From NCBI GenBank assembly GCA_002410325.1, contig DHRK01000053.1, forward strand, positions 4,676-15,421: a stretch of 10,746 bases of DNA, written 5' to 3'. The DNA comes from Syntrophomonas sp. UBA5314. Its GTDB lineage: Bacteria; Bacillota; Syntrophomonadia; Syntrophomonadales; Syntrophomonadaceae. Below, in pieces: positions 1-7,214 of this stretch. The number at the start of each line of letters is the position of its first letter. Positions within the stretch are counted from its first letter, which is position 1. Both the position numbers and the translations under genes were made by a program. Under the pieces are notes generated by a model. That model was not told the origin of the DNA, did no database searches, and saw only the letters and a program-made list of their open reading frames with translations.

Positions 1-40
1 TATGCCGCCCCACTCCAAACGGTGTCTGTCTGCCGCCCTC

Positions 41-964
41 TTATCCTACAATCTTCAGGGCGGCGGGCCTGAGGGCAAATGATACCTGGCATACCTTGCC
101 CGGCACTTCCCCTTCCATTTCCAGGGCGAGTTCGTCCCGGGAACGTATGGTTACGTTTTGCCCTCGCTCCAGTATCACCTTGGGATGATCGATGTGCCTT
201 CCCCGGTAAACTTTGGGCATATTAAACAACAGTTCCAGCCGGGCAAATTCCTTTAATATAACCACATCCAACAGGCCGTCATCCGTCCGGGCGCCCGGGG
301 CAATCATCATTCCACCGCCGAAAAACCTGCCATTGGCCACCGCCACCAGGGCGGACGGTCCCGTAAACACTTCCCGCCCGTCGATTTCAACGCTCAGCGG
401 GTGGTTTTTAAAGCCAATGATGGAACCCAGGGCGCCGGTTAAAAAGGAAGCAAATCCGCCCAGGTATTTGCTGTTTCGGTTGACCCGCAGGCAAGTTTCA
501 CTCCCCAAGCCCACGTCGGCAATGTTGATCAGCCAGCGGTTTTTCTTTTTCCCATCCCACCCATTGAAAGTGGCTTTCACGATATCGCAGCTTTTACCGG
601 AAGACTCATTCCAGAACCGGCCCAGATCTTCCGCCCGGCCGGGGAAATCGAAAACCCTGGCGACATCGCTTCCAGTGCCGGTCGACAGGGCGCTTAACAT
701 AAGGTCGGGGCCAAGCGGGCGGCCGTCTTGAAAAAAGCCGTTTAAAACCTCGTTCAAGGTTCCGTCTCCCCCCACGGCCACTATGCAGTTGTATTTATCA
801 TGGATAGCCCGCCGGGTCAATTCTGTGGCATGCAGGGGAGCCGCGGTATGCTCTACCCCGAATTTAAACCCCTGGCCTTGCAAAAGCGCCGCGATCTGCT
901 TCCACCTGCCCCTGGTCCTGCCGTGTCCGGAGGCCGGGTTTACTATAAACATGACCTTATTCAT
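41..964 (-). CDS. Diacylglycerol kinase family lipid kinase (YegS/DgkB type)
   Basis: A 307-residue soluble protein of the diacylglycerol kinase catalytic family, which uses ATP to phosphorylate diacylglycerol or a related lipid at the inner face of the membrane. Seen: an N-terminal NPASGHGR motif (residues 9-16), the nucleotide-binding GGDGTLNEV motif (65-73), a TGTGSD motif (95-100, where many relatives have GTGND), FFGGGMMIAP (214-223), a TDDGLLDV stretch (227-234), and an MEGE motif (283-286) in the position where the family usually has a DGE. Length is normal for the family. It starts with ATG at 964; upstream there is only a weak ribosome binding site (GGTTGGGG) and no convincing promoter. 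It lies downstream of the terminator at 1060-1096, so it is probably transcribed on its own. Lipid recycling (as for DgkB) is the family-based guess; the exact lipid substrate cannot be read from the sequence. Confidence 0.92.
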   Translation of the reverse strand: MNKVMFIVNPASGHGRTRGRWKQIAALLQGQGFKFGVEHTAAPLHATELTRRAIHDKYNCIVAVGGDGTLNEVLNGFFQDGRPLGPDLMLSALSTGTGSDVARVFDFPGRAEDLGRFWNESSGKSCDIVKATFNGWDGKKKNRWLINIADVGLGSETCLRVNRNSKYLGGFASFLTGALGSIIGFKNHPLSVEIDGREVFTGPSALVAVANGRFFGGGMMIAPGARTDDGLLDVVILKEFARLELLFNMPKVYRGRHIDHPKVILERGQNVTIRSRDELALEMEGEVPGKVCQVSFALRPAALKIVG

Positions 965-1059
965 TGCCCCAACCAGCCTGTCGATCGTATTAGACTAATG
1001 ATTCGCCATTTTTCACCAGGGTTCCTTTTACTCAAAAGGGTACTTTTCTTGCGAGATAA

Positions 1060-1096
1060 AAATAAACCCGCCATTTGAAGACGGGTTGGCTTTTTT
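1060..1096 (-). terminator. Intrinsic terminator after the ATP-grasp/nucleotidyltransferase gene, possibly bidirectional
   Basis: An inverted repeat AACCCG (1065-1070) / CGGGTT (1082-1087) encloses an 11-base loop. On the minus strand it is followed by TTTATTTTTA, and on the plus strand by GGCTTTTTTA, so it could work in both directions. It sits 39 bases past the stop codon of the gene ending at 1126 and separates that unit from the lipid kinase gene. Confidence 0.75.
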
Positions 1097-1125
1097 ATAA
1101 ATATCCGGATTACCCTGGGGAAGGA

Positions 1126-4100
1126 TTATTCCTTTATTTTTAAAGGCAGGGCGGGATCGGTTATGGAGCCTATTTTAACCGCAAAGGAGGTCTTATTGGC
1201 AATATCCTGGTCGGTGACGATATGGATGTCCAGCAAGCCATCCGACGCATATCCGGTTTTCAGGTAATTCATTTCCGCCAGGGCCTGGCTCCAACCTTCC
1301 AGCCACAATTGCAATTGCTGCTTCTGTTCGTCATTCCCGCTGAAGTGAATGATCAGGTCTATATCGCTGCCCGGCCCCGCGCTCCCACTGTTGGTGCTGC
1401 CGATCACATAGGCGGCCTTGATCCCCATCAGTTCAGAGTCCATTTTCTCGGCTATCCGCTGGGCCATGTACAGACGCCAGCGCCAGTAGCGATCATCGTA
1501 GCGGTAGGGTTCAGGCCGGGCCGATCGCCCGGGCTCGGCCGGCTTGATCATTTCCGGCGAAGCAGCACCCGAGTACCTTCCTAAATACCCCAGGGCTTCT
1601 CCCAGATCAGCATTCATATTGATGTGCAGCATATCCCCGTCGGCCGTATCCGGCACATCGATCACCCGTACGACATCCTCCAGCCCGCTGTACTGGGGCA
1701 GTATTTGACTTAACATATTGGGTGAACGGGTCAAAAAGCGCTCGTTAAATACCATCCCCTTTTCATCGGGATATAAGGGCAGATAACGGATGTTGGCCTC
1801 CACCAGGTCCTGAAAGAAATGGGTGCCGAAAGACAGCTCGGGAAGGTAATTGCCTTTTTCCCGCGCTATTTCGATCAGGGCGGCGGTATGGTTGATGTCA
1901 GCGTAGGTAACCTGAACCCCCAGCTTTATGTCCCCGCGGCTCCCCCAGCGCCCGGGACCCATGAGAATAAATCTTCTCCTGGGCAGCAGGGTATTGAGCA
2001 TCCCCACCGCCTTTCCCACATTCAGCAAGTCTTCCCAATCCCGCAGCCGGCTGTAGCCCTCCGGGTCAATATATACGATGTGGCTGATGTTTTGCACCAG
2101 GCCGTTGGAGATATAGCGGCGGGCGGAGAATATGCGTTTGGAATCGGCGATGTCCCGTGGAACCGGCGGGGGCGCCACGTCGTCGCCCGATCCCTGGGGA
2201 CGGCACTGCAGCAGGTAAAAGTCCCTGCCGTCCGAGGCAAACTCGATGTCGATCGGGGTTCCCATTTTTTCCTGCAAAACTCTGAGTATGGTAGAGGCTT
2301 TTTTTATAAAATTAGTGCCTTCTATGAGCCCCTGAAAGTTGGCCACCAGGTCCTGTTTCTCGCAGTCCAGCTCAAAAGCGTTGAGCCTGACCACCATCCC
2401 CTCCCGGTAGGCGGAGACAATCTGGTGGAGATCGGGGATTTCGGAGCCATATTCTTTAATAAGCTGGGAAATGGGGATGGTTTCAAAGGTGTTGTTCTCC
2501 AAGTTGATCACATCGACCTTTTTGGGAGAGTAGTGTTTGATTTCCTCCGGAACAATATTGACCCGCAGATCAGGCTGCCCGGGGGCAACCATAAAGGGGA
2601 AATCATCGTTCAAGCGGTCCACCGCCCTGGTCCCCAGACCCATGACCAGGCGCACCAGCCCGTCCTCTCTCCTGATCCGGGGCGACCAGCGGAATTCATT
2701 GTTGCTTACCGCCACCCCCGCGTAAAGGGGCATAAAATAAGGCCCCACCTTATTTCCGACTACCTGTTGAATCATGATGCCCATCTCTTCGTGAAAATCC
2801 AGCAGCCCTCTTTCCGCCCGGTAGCGTATGGAGTCCGGGCCGTAAACGGAAGCGTAGACCTCTACAATAGCCCCCATCAAAGCTTCCAGGCGCTCCTTTT
2901 TAGCCCCCCGGTTGGAGAGGAACAGGCTGCGGTACTTGCCGGAGAAGGCGGCTCCCATCTGGTCTTCGAGCAGGCTGGAACTGCGCACTATCAAAGGAAC
3001 GTCCCCGAAGTCGTCAAGGGCCATGGCCAGGCTCTTGACGATCCCTGGCGGGAATTTGGCATTCTTAAGAGTTTGAATGATGTTCGGGTAGTCAATACGA
3101 ATTTCCTGAAGGTCTTTGTATTTCTGCTCGTTGAGCCCTTCCAGATTATTATAATGAAGGAATTCGGTAAGCGCATCGGTAGTTATACACCAGGTACGCG
3201 GAACCTTTATGGATTCCAGCAAGGGCTGATTGTGGACTTCGGAGCGCAGGATCTGCTGGGCCAAAAAGAGCCCGGTGCTCTTGCCCCCGATCTTGCCATG
3301 GCTTTCCTCCGGAAAGATAAGCCGCTTTACCACTTCATAAAAATGGCTGATCCCCAGGTATTGTTTGGCGACCCTTATGAAGGCCAGATTGTCGGATAGA
3401 AAACGCCGTATTAGGGCTACGTCCAGCCATCTTTCGGTAGCCGAATTGAGCATATTGCTTTCGCCGGCAATATTTCTATACCGCTTTACGGCCTCAACCA
3501 CTTCTCCCAGGGAAACATCGATCCGGTCTATGGTTTTTACCAGGTCATAGGCTTTTTGCTCCTGAATCCACCGCTTCAAACGCACCGCTATTTCGGTTTC
3601 ACTGAGGTTTTGGGCGGCCAGTTGAAAGGTCTTTTCACTCAAAAGGGCGATATTTCCGCGCGGCAGTTTGGCGCTCGGATAGTTGACCTCCCAACTCTGC
3701 GCAGTATCGGGCCGGCCCGGGCTGAATTCGTTCAGCAATTCCGCCGCACCCTGGGCCCCGTTCCAATACAGGTGATTGATCATCTTGCGGCTGACATGAA
3801 CCAGCAATTCCGGATCGGTTTTGCGGAGTAGATCGAGGATAACCATCCATTCATAGTCCAGGCTGCCTTCGGCCAGGTCCAGCCGCGGCCGCTTCCACTC
3901 CTGCAGGACCTGCTTGAGCCGGCGGTGAAAAATAGTCTGGCCTATCCTTTCGGCTATTGTCTGGATCAGCTTGCGCTCCTTGTCGAGAAAATACCCCTCG
4001 GGACTCTTGGGCACATCCCTGATATATACTACTTCAATGCTGCCCACCACTTCATCGTCAACCTTGATCAGGCATTTGTCGGCCAGGGGCGCTTTGCAGT

Positions 4101-4335
4101 AACCGGGCGTCTGAAAGCTTTTCTGATCAAAGATCAGCCTGGCCTCGCAGGCTTCCGGATACTGCCATCCCGATGGAATCACCTGAACCACCGCCTCTAA
4201 CAATTCATTTAGAGACAGGCGTTCGTTGCCCAGGATCTCGTCAACCTGATAGAGGCAGTTGAGCTCCTTGGCCCGTTCTTTTAGAAAATGTATGGTATGC
4301 TCGTCTAATCTATCATCGTCGTGCATCTTGACCAC
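1126..4335 (-). CDS. GAF-like / PPDK-type ATP-grasp / nucleotidyltransferase multidomain protein
   Basis: A 1069-residue cytoplasmic protein of unclear reaction. Seen, in order: an N-terminal alpha/beta region with a helical lead-in that resembles a GAF-type sensor (about 15-140); a helical linker (about 150-330); a pyruvate-phosphate-dikinase/PEP-synthase N-terminal ATP-grasp domain (about 345-715) with KIGGKSTG (348-355), VRSSSLLEDQ (450-459), AAFSGKYRS (462-470) and the closing LLQCRP (708-713); a conserved-looking region with GPGRWGSRGD (793-802) and FGTHFFQDL (836-844); and a polymerase-beta-type nucleotidyltransferase domain with GS (979-980), SDIDL (990-994) and a third Asp in LLDIHI (D1036). 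No TSH-type phosphohistidine swivelling domain and no PEP/pyruvate barrel are seen, so it is not a complete PPDK or PEP synthase. It begins 21 bases after the dehydrogenase stop with no terminator between, implying co-transcription. The start is uncertain: the GTG at 4335 has no good ribosome binding site, while the ATG at 4326 (residue 4) has GGGTGG just upstream. Confidence 0.85.
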   Translation of the reverse strand: MVKMHDDDRLDEHTIHFLKERAKELNCLYQVDEILGNERLSLNELLEAVVQVIPSGWQYPEACEARLIFDQKSFQTPGYCKAPLADKCLIKVDDEVVGSIEVVYIRDVPKSPEGYFLDKERKLIQTIAERIGQTIFHRRLKQVLQEWKRPRLDLAEGSLDYEWMVILDLLRKTDPELLVHVSRKMINHLYWNGAQGAAELLNEFSPGRPDTAQSWEVNYPSAKLPRGNIALLSEKTFQLAAQNLSETEIAVRLKRWIQEQKAYDLVKTIDRIDVSLGEVVEAVKRYRNIAGESNMLNSATERWLDVALIRRFLSDNLAFIRVAKQYLGISHFYEVVKRLIFPEESHGKIGGKSTGLFLAQQILRSEVHNQPLLESIKVPRTWCITTDALTEFLHYNNLEGLNEQKYKDLQEIRIDYPNIIQTLKNAKFPPGIVKSLAMALDDFGDVPLIVRSSSLLEDQMGAAFSGKYRSLFLSNRGAKKERLEALMGAIVEVYASVYGPDSIRYRAERGLLDFHEEMGIMIQQVVGNKVGPYFMPLYAGVAVSNNEFRWSPRIRREDGLVRLVMGLGTRAVDRLNDDFPFMVAPGQPDLRVNIVPEEIKHYSPKKVDVINLENNTFETIPISQLIKEYGSEIPDLHQIVSAYREGMVVRLNAFELDCEKQDLVANFQGLIEGTNFIKKASTILRVLQEKMGTPIDIEFASDGRDFYLLQCRPQGSGDDVAPPPVPRDIADSKRIFSARRYISNGLVQNISHIVYIDPEGYSRLRDWEDLLNVGKAVGMLNTLLPRRRFILMGPGRWGSRGDIKLGVQVTYADINHTAALIEIAREKGNYLPELSFGTHFFQDLVEANIRYLPLYPDEKGMVFNERFLTRSPNMLSQILPQYSGLEDVVRVIDVPDTADGDMLHINMNADLGEALGYLGRYSGAASPEMIKPAEPGRSARPEPYRYDDRYWRWRLYMAQRIAEKMDSELMGIKAAYVIGSTNSGSAGPGSDIDLIIHFSGNDEQKQQLQLWLEGWSQALAEMNYLKTGYASDGLLDIHIVTDQDIANKTSFAVKIGSITDPALPLKIKE

Positions 4336-4356
4336 CCGGTAGTTAATACCTTAATT

Positions 4357-5643
4357 TTACACCCACCCGCGCATTTTTACGGCCTGGGCAACGCGATTAA
4401 TAGAGATTACATAAGCCGCATCACGCATATATAGTTTGTGCTTCTTGGACACTTCATTCACCGCCTGGAAGGCTGCGGTCATTTTGGCATCCAGTTTTTG
4501 CAGCACTTCATCCTTGTCCCAGTAGTAATTGCTATTGGACTGCACCTGTTCAAAATAGCTGCAGGTTACTCCCCCGGCATTGGCCAGGAAGTCGGGTATC
4601 ATAAAGATACCGCGCTTTTTGAGATATTCATCGGCATCGGGAGTGGTCGGTCCATTGGCGCCCTCCACTACCATTTCTACTTTGGGGCTGATCTTATTCA
4701 CGTTAGCAGCGGTTATCTGGTTCTCCAGGGCGGAGGGTACCAGGATGTCAACCTCCTGCTCCAGCCAGGCATCCCCATCCAGTATTTCGCAGCCCATATC
4801 CCGGGCCTTGTCTTTGTTGATGCTGCCAAAAGCATCGGTTATGGACATCAGCGTTTCAGCGTCCAGGCCGTCTTTCTTCCTGTAGGTATAGCTTTTCTTA
4901 TCAGTATTATCCCAGCAGGAGATAGCGATAGTCTTGCCGCCCATTTTGCCATAAAGCTCTGCCGCATACTGGGCCACGTTGCCAAAACCCTGGAAGCTGG
5001 CGGTAGTCTCAGCCACATTGATGCCCAGGTGCTTCAAGGCCTCGCGCACGGTATACATCACGCCATAGCCGGTGGCTTCGGTTCTTCCCAGAGAACCGCC
5101 CATGCCCACCGGTTTGCCGGTAATAAAACCGGGATAGCGGCCGCCGTTGATGACTTCGAATTCGTCCAGCATCCACAGCATGTGCTGGGCATTGGTCATT
5201 ACGTCCGGAGCAGGCACGTCCACATCGGGGCCGACATTCTTGGCGACCTGCCTGACCCAGCCCCGGCACAGCCTCTCTTGCTCCCTCTGGGTCAAATTGC
5301 GCGGATCACATATTACGCCGCCTTTGCCTCCCCCCAGAGGAATGTCTACTACCGCGCATTTCCAGGTCATCCACATGGCCAGGGCGCGCACCGTGTCCGC
5401 CGTCTCCTGGGGATGGAAACGGATTCCCCCCTTGGCCGGGCCGCGGGCGTCATTATGCTGTACTCTAAAGCCCTGGAATATCTTGGTGCTGCCATCATCC
5501 ATGCGCACCGGAATCAAAAAATGATATTCCATCGCTGGTTGGCGCAGTAAGGTGCGAGTTGCTTCATCCAAATCGATAATCTCAGCAACTCTGTCAAATT
5601 GGGCCTGGGCATTAACGAAAGGGTTGTACGAAGTTTCACTCAT
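4357..5643 (-). CDS. gdhA: Glu/Leu/Phe/Val dehydrogenase, probably glutamate dehydrogenase
   Basis: A 428-residue amino-acid dehydrogenase that interconverts glutamate with 2-oxoglutarate and ammonium using NAD(P). Seen: the substrate-binding region with KGGIRFHP (71-78), the catalytic-lysine motif PLGGGKGGV (102-110, K107), the catalytic Asp in PAPDVMTN (144-151, D147), the GGSLGRTEATGYGV motif (182-195), the Rossmann loop GFGNVAQ (219-225), and EGANGPTTP (328-336). Length fits hexameric bacterial GDHs. The start ATG has a strong ribosome binding site, AAGGAGG, 11 bases upstream (5655-5661). Just after the dinucleotide-binding beta strand the sequence is SCWDNTDKK (242-250) where common GDHs carry SDS or SDA, so coenzyme choice is not clear. 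It is the first gene of a two-gene unit with the ATP-grasp/nucleotidyltransferase gene. Leucine or phenylalanine dehydrogenase is less likely because those are usually ~360 residues. Confidence 0.93.
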   Translation of the reverse strand: MSETSYNPFVNAQAQFDRVAEIIDLDEATRTLLRQPAMEYHFLIPVRMDDGSTKIFQGFRVQHNDARGPAKGGIRFHPQETADTVRALAMWMTWKCAVVDIPLGGGKGGVICDPRNLTQREQERLCRGWVRQVAKNVGPDVDVPAPDVMTNAQHMLWMLDEFEVINGGRYPGFITGKPVGMGGSLGRTEATGYGVMYTVREALKHLGINVAETTASFQGFGNVAQYAAELYGKMGGKTIAISCWDNTDKKSYTYRKKDGLDAETLMSITDAFGSINKDKARDMGCEILDGDAWLEQEVDILVPSALENQITAANVNKISPKVEMVVEGANGPTTPDADEYLKKRGIFMIPDFLANAGGVTCSYFEQVQSNSNYYWDKDEVLQKLDAKMTAAFQAVNEVSKKHKLYMRDAAYVISINRVAQAVKMRGWV

Positions 5644-5693
5644 CTGGTTGTTTTCCTCCTTGTACTAAATTGGACGGCATTTCGACTAAACCA

Positions 5694-5722
5694 ATTATAT
5701 ATAAAGTTATGTTCTTTGTATT
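5694..5722 (-). promoter_or_regulatory. Candidate promoter of the dehydrogenase operon
   Basis: On the minus strand there is a perfect -10 hexamer TATAAT (5699-5694) inside an AT-only stretch. A weak -35 match AATACA (5722-5717, 3 of 6 with TTGACA) lies 17 bases upstream. The predicted leader is about 40-45 bases and carries the AAGGAGG ribosome binding site. The poor -35 suggests either an activator or a different start point. Confidence 0.35.
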
Positions 5723-5909
5723 CAGTATTGCATTAAGAATATTGTATACATGTGTGTTCAAGGCGAGGCTCTATCCGGCACCGATGATTTGATTTATGGG
5801 TTTTTTAACCATCAACGAACCCTTCCCCTATTGGGTCATATGGATTCAGTATACAAAAATGTTTTTTTATTCAACTCTTCCCTGACAAAAAGTTTATTGG
5901 ATACAGTAT
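5720..5909. repeat. Three dispersed ATWCAGTAT motifs in the gdh-ddh gap
   Basis: ATTCAGTAT occurs at 5720-5728 and 5844-5852, and the variant ATACAGTAT at 5901-5909. All three are in the same orientation within the ~300-base non-coding stretch between the dehydrogenase start and the ddh terminator. The first copy touches the candidate -35 of the dehydrogenase promoter. The stretch is AT-rich and holds no credible gene. The motif could be a regulator site or chance in AT-rich DNA. Confidence 0.3.
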
Positions 5910-5942
5910 TCCGGTGCTACAAGATTTTATTTGGTGGGGTCC

Positions 5943-5976
5943 AAAAAAGGCAGCTGATCACTATCGATCAACTGCC
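5943..5976 (-). terminator. Intrinsic terminator of ddh
   Basis: A minus-strand hairpin has arms GGCAG-T-TGATC and GATCA-G-CTGCC as read from 5976 down to 5949, with one mismatched pair (5954/5971) in an otherwise 10-bp stem and a 6-base loop. Six U residues (5948-5943) follow directly. It lies 28 bases past the ddh stop codon and is a textbook rho-independent terminator. Confidence 0.9.
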
Positions 5977-6004
5977 TTAACGGTTATTCTATTTCTATCG
6001 CCCT

Positions 6005-6988
6005 TTACAGCAATTCCTTCATCAACTCCAGGCTGGTCTGGCTGGTGAGATAGGCCAATGGCACATCAAAAACGGTTTTGGCTCCAACCTGGCCTTCGCG
6101 GTTCATGCGCAGGGCGGCTCGGGCATAGGCCACCAGAACATTGGCCGTGAATTCCGGATTGCTGTCCAGTTTAAGCGAAAACTCTATTACATGCTTATTG
6201 CCTTCGGTGGTGTTGCCGCTGCGGATCACGAAACCGCCATGCATCATCCGCGAATGATTCTTTTGAAGCTCCTCTTCGCTGATGAAATGCACTACCGTAT
6301 CGTAGTCAGCGAAATAATTGGGCATGGTCTTTATGTCTATTTCAATCTGAGCCCGGTCGGCGCCCTCCCGGGCCACTATAAAACACTCGCGCAGGTGCTT
6401 TTCCCGGACGGTAAATTCCGGGGTTTCGCCGGTCCTGACCCTGGCTACCGCGGTCTCGATGGGAATCGTGTACTGGATGCCGTTCTTTACCCCGGCCACC
6501 CGGCGTATTGCGTCGGAATGCCCCTGGCTGACCCCCCGGCCCCAGAAAGTATAATCCTTGCCTTCCGGGAGAAGTACACCGGAAAGCATTCTCATCATGG
6601 AAAACAATCCCGGGTCCCAACCCACGGAAATGATACTCGTTTTACCGGCCGCTTGGGCCGCCGCATCTACCGCGCCGTGATAATCGGCGATACGGGCGTG
6701 GGTGTCAAAGCTGTCGATAGTATTAAACAGGGCGGCAAACTGCGGCCCCTGCTCGGGCAGGTCGGTTGCCGAACCCCCGCACAGGATCATTACGTCGATT
6801 TTATTGACATAGTCCGGTGCTTGGGAAACGTGTTCGACGGCTGCTCCGGGCGTTTGTGGTCTGATGCTCTCCGGCTCCCTCCGGGTAAAAATGGCTGTCA
6901 GAACGGTGTCGGGATTCTGATTTATGGCCGCTTCTACTCCCCGGCCGATGTTTCCATAACCAACTACTCCGATTCTAATTTTGCTCAT
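6005..6988 (-). CDS. ddh: meso-Diaminopimelate D-dehydrogenase
   Basis: A 327-residue NADP-dependent enzyme of the meso-diaminopimelate dehydrogenase family (EC 1.4.1.16). It reductively aminates tetrahydrodipicolinate to meso-diaminopimelate, giving a one-step route to lysine and peptidoglycan cross-link precursors. Seen: the Rossmann motif GVVGYGNIGRG (7-17), the TRR pair (35-37) expected to bind the NADP phosphate, ILCGGSATDLP (68-78), SVGWDPGLFS (121-130), FWGRGVSQGHSDA (148-160), and a C-terminal HGGFVIRSGNT block (250-260). Length is that of the known family. The ATG at 6988 has GAGGT 7 bases upstream (6996-7000). It stands alone, with its own terminator and a 200-base gap to the cyclase gene. 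With the nearby dehydrogenase it makes a second ammonium-fixing reaction in the window, though the two genes are separately transcribed. Confidence 0.95.
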   Translation of the reverse strand: MSKIRIGVVGYGNIGRGVEAAINQNPDTVLTAIFTRREPESIRPQTPGAAVEHVSQAPDYVNKIDVMILCGGSATDLPEQGPQFAALFNTIDSFDTHARIADYHGAVDAAAQAAGKTSIISVGWDPGLFSMMRMLSGVLLPEGKDYTFWGRGVSQGHSDAIRRVAGVKNGIQYTIPIETAVARVRTGETPEFTVREKHLRECFIVAREGADRAQIEIDIKTMPNYFADYDTVVHFISEEELQKNHSRMMHGGFVIRSGNTTEGNKHVIEFSLKLDSNPEFTANVLVAYARAALRMNREGQVGAKTVFDVPLAYLTSQTSLELMKELL

Positions 6989-7063
6989 GCACTACACCTC
7001 ATTGTATAATTTGAACCCTATAAGACTACTTCATTGTTTGGGTAAAACCCTCTAAGCCACTTC

Positions 7064-7084
7064 ATGTATTATGTATTATGTATT
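7064..7084. repeat. Three tandem copies of a 7-base unit (ATGTATT)
   Basis: ATGTATT is repeated three times head to tail at 7064-7070, 7071-7077 and 7078-7084. It lies in the non-coding gap between the cyclase terminator and the ddh start. It is too short to assign a role; slippage of an AT-rich tract is the simplest explanation. Confidence 0.6.
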
Positions 7085-7150
7085 ATTTACAAATAGTCAA
7101 CATCGCTTATTGCCCAGTTCTTTGGTCATGCTGGTCAGGGGTTTCAACAA

Positions 7151-7177
7151 ACCAACAAAACCCGGCGATCGGCCGGG
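7151..7177 (-). terminator. Intrinsic terminator of the FIST-cyclase operon
   Basis: A GC-only 6-bp stem, CCCGGC paired with GCCGGG (7172-7177 and 7161-7166), has a 5-base loop. On the minus strand it is followed by TTTTGTTGGTTTG. It lies about 40 bases beyond the stop of the diguanylate cyclase gene, and there is no other gene before it. Confidence 0.85.
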
Positions 7178-7214
7178 CAATTTCTCCATTTAAATTGGTT
7201 TCTTCCGTTTGGCA

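Noticed and set aside
1024..1039. The CCTTTT-ACTC-AAAAGG inverted repeat as a second terminator or operator near the lipid kinase gene.
   Set aside because: The 6-bp stem is AT-rich and weak, has no adjoining U-run on either strand, and no promoter could be placed next to it.
1878..1914. INHTAALIEIARE (residues 814-826 of the ATP-grasp protein) as a phosphohistidine swivelling motif similar to TSHAAIxAR.
   Set aside because: The likeness is short and the glycine-rich lead-in is absent. The surrounding FGTHFFQDL context belongs to a different conserved region as I recall it.
1819..3399. A 526-codon open frame on the plus strand.
   Set aside because: It is fully antisense to the ATP-grasp/nucleotidyltransferase gene, whose protein shows clear conserved motifs. 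The plus-strand translation shows no recognisable family and looks like a GC-rich shadow.
4438..5550. A 370-codon open frame on the plus strand.
   Set aside because: It is antisense to the glutamate dehydrogenase, which has all the catalytic motifs. It has no family likeness and a His/Gly-rich composition typical of shadow frames.
5750..5980. A 76-codon open frame in the gap between the dehydrogenase and ddh.
   Set aside because: No ribosome binding site precedes its ATG, it resembles nothing I know, and its end runs through the ddh terminator hairpin.
6191..7009. A 272-codon open frame on the plus strand.
   Set aside because: It is antisense to ddh, which is unmistakable, and its translation shows no motifs.
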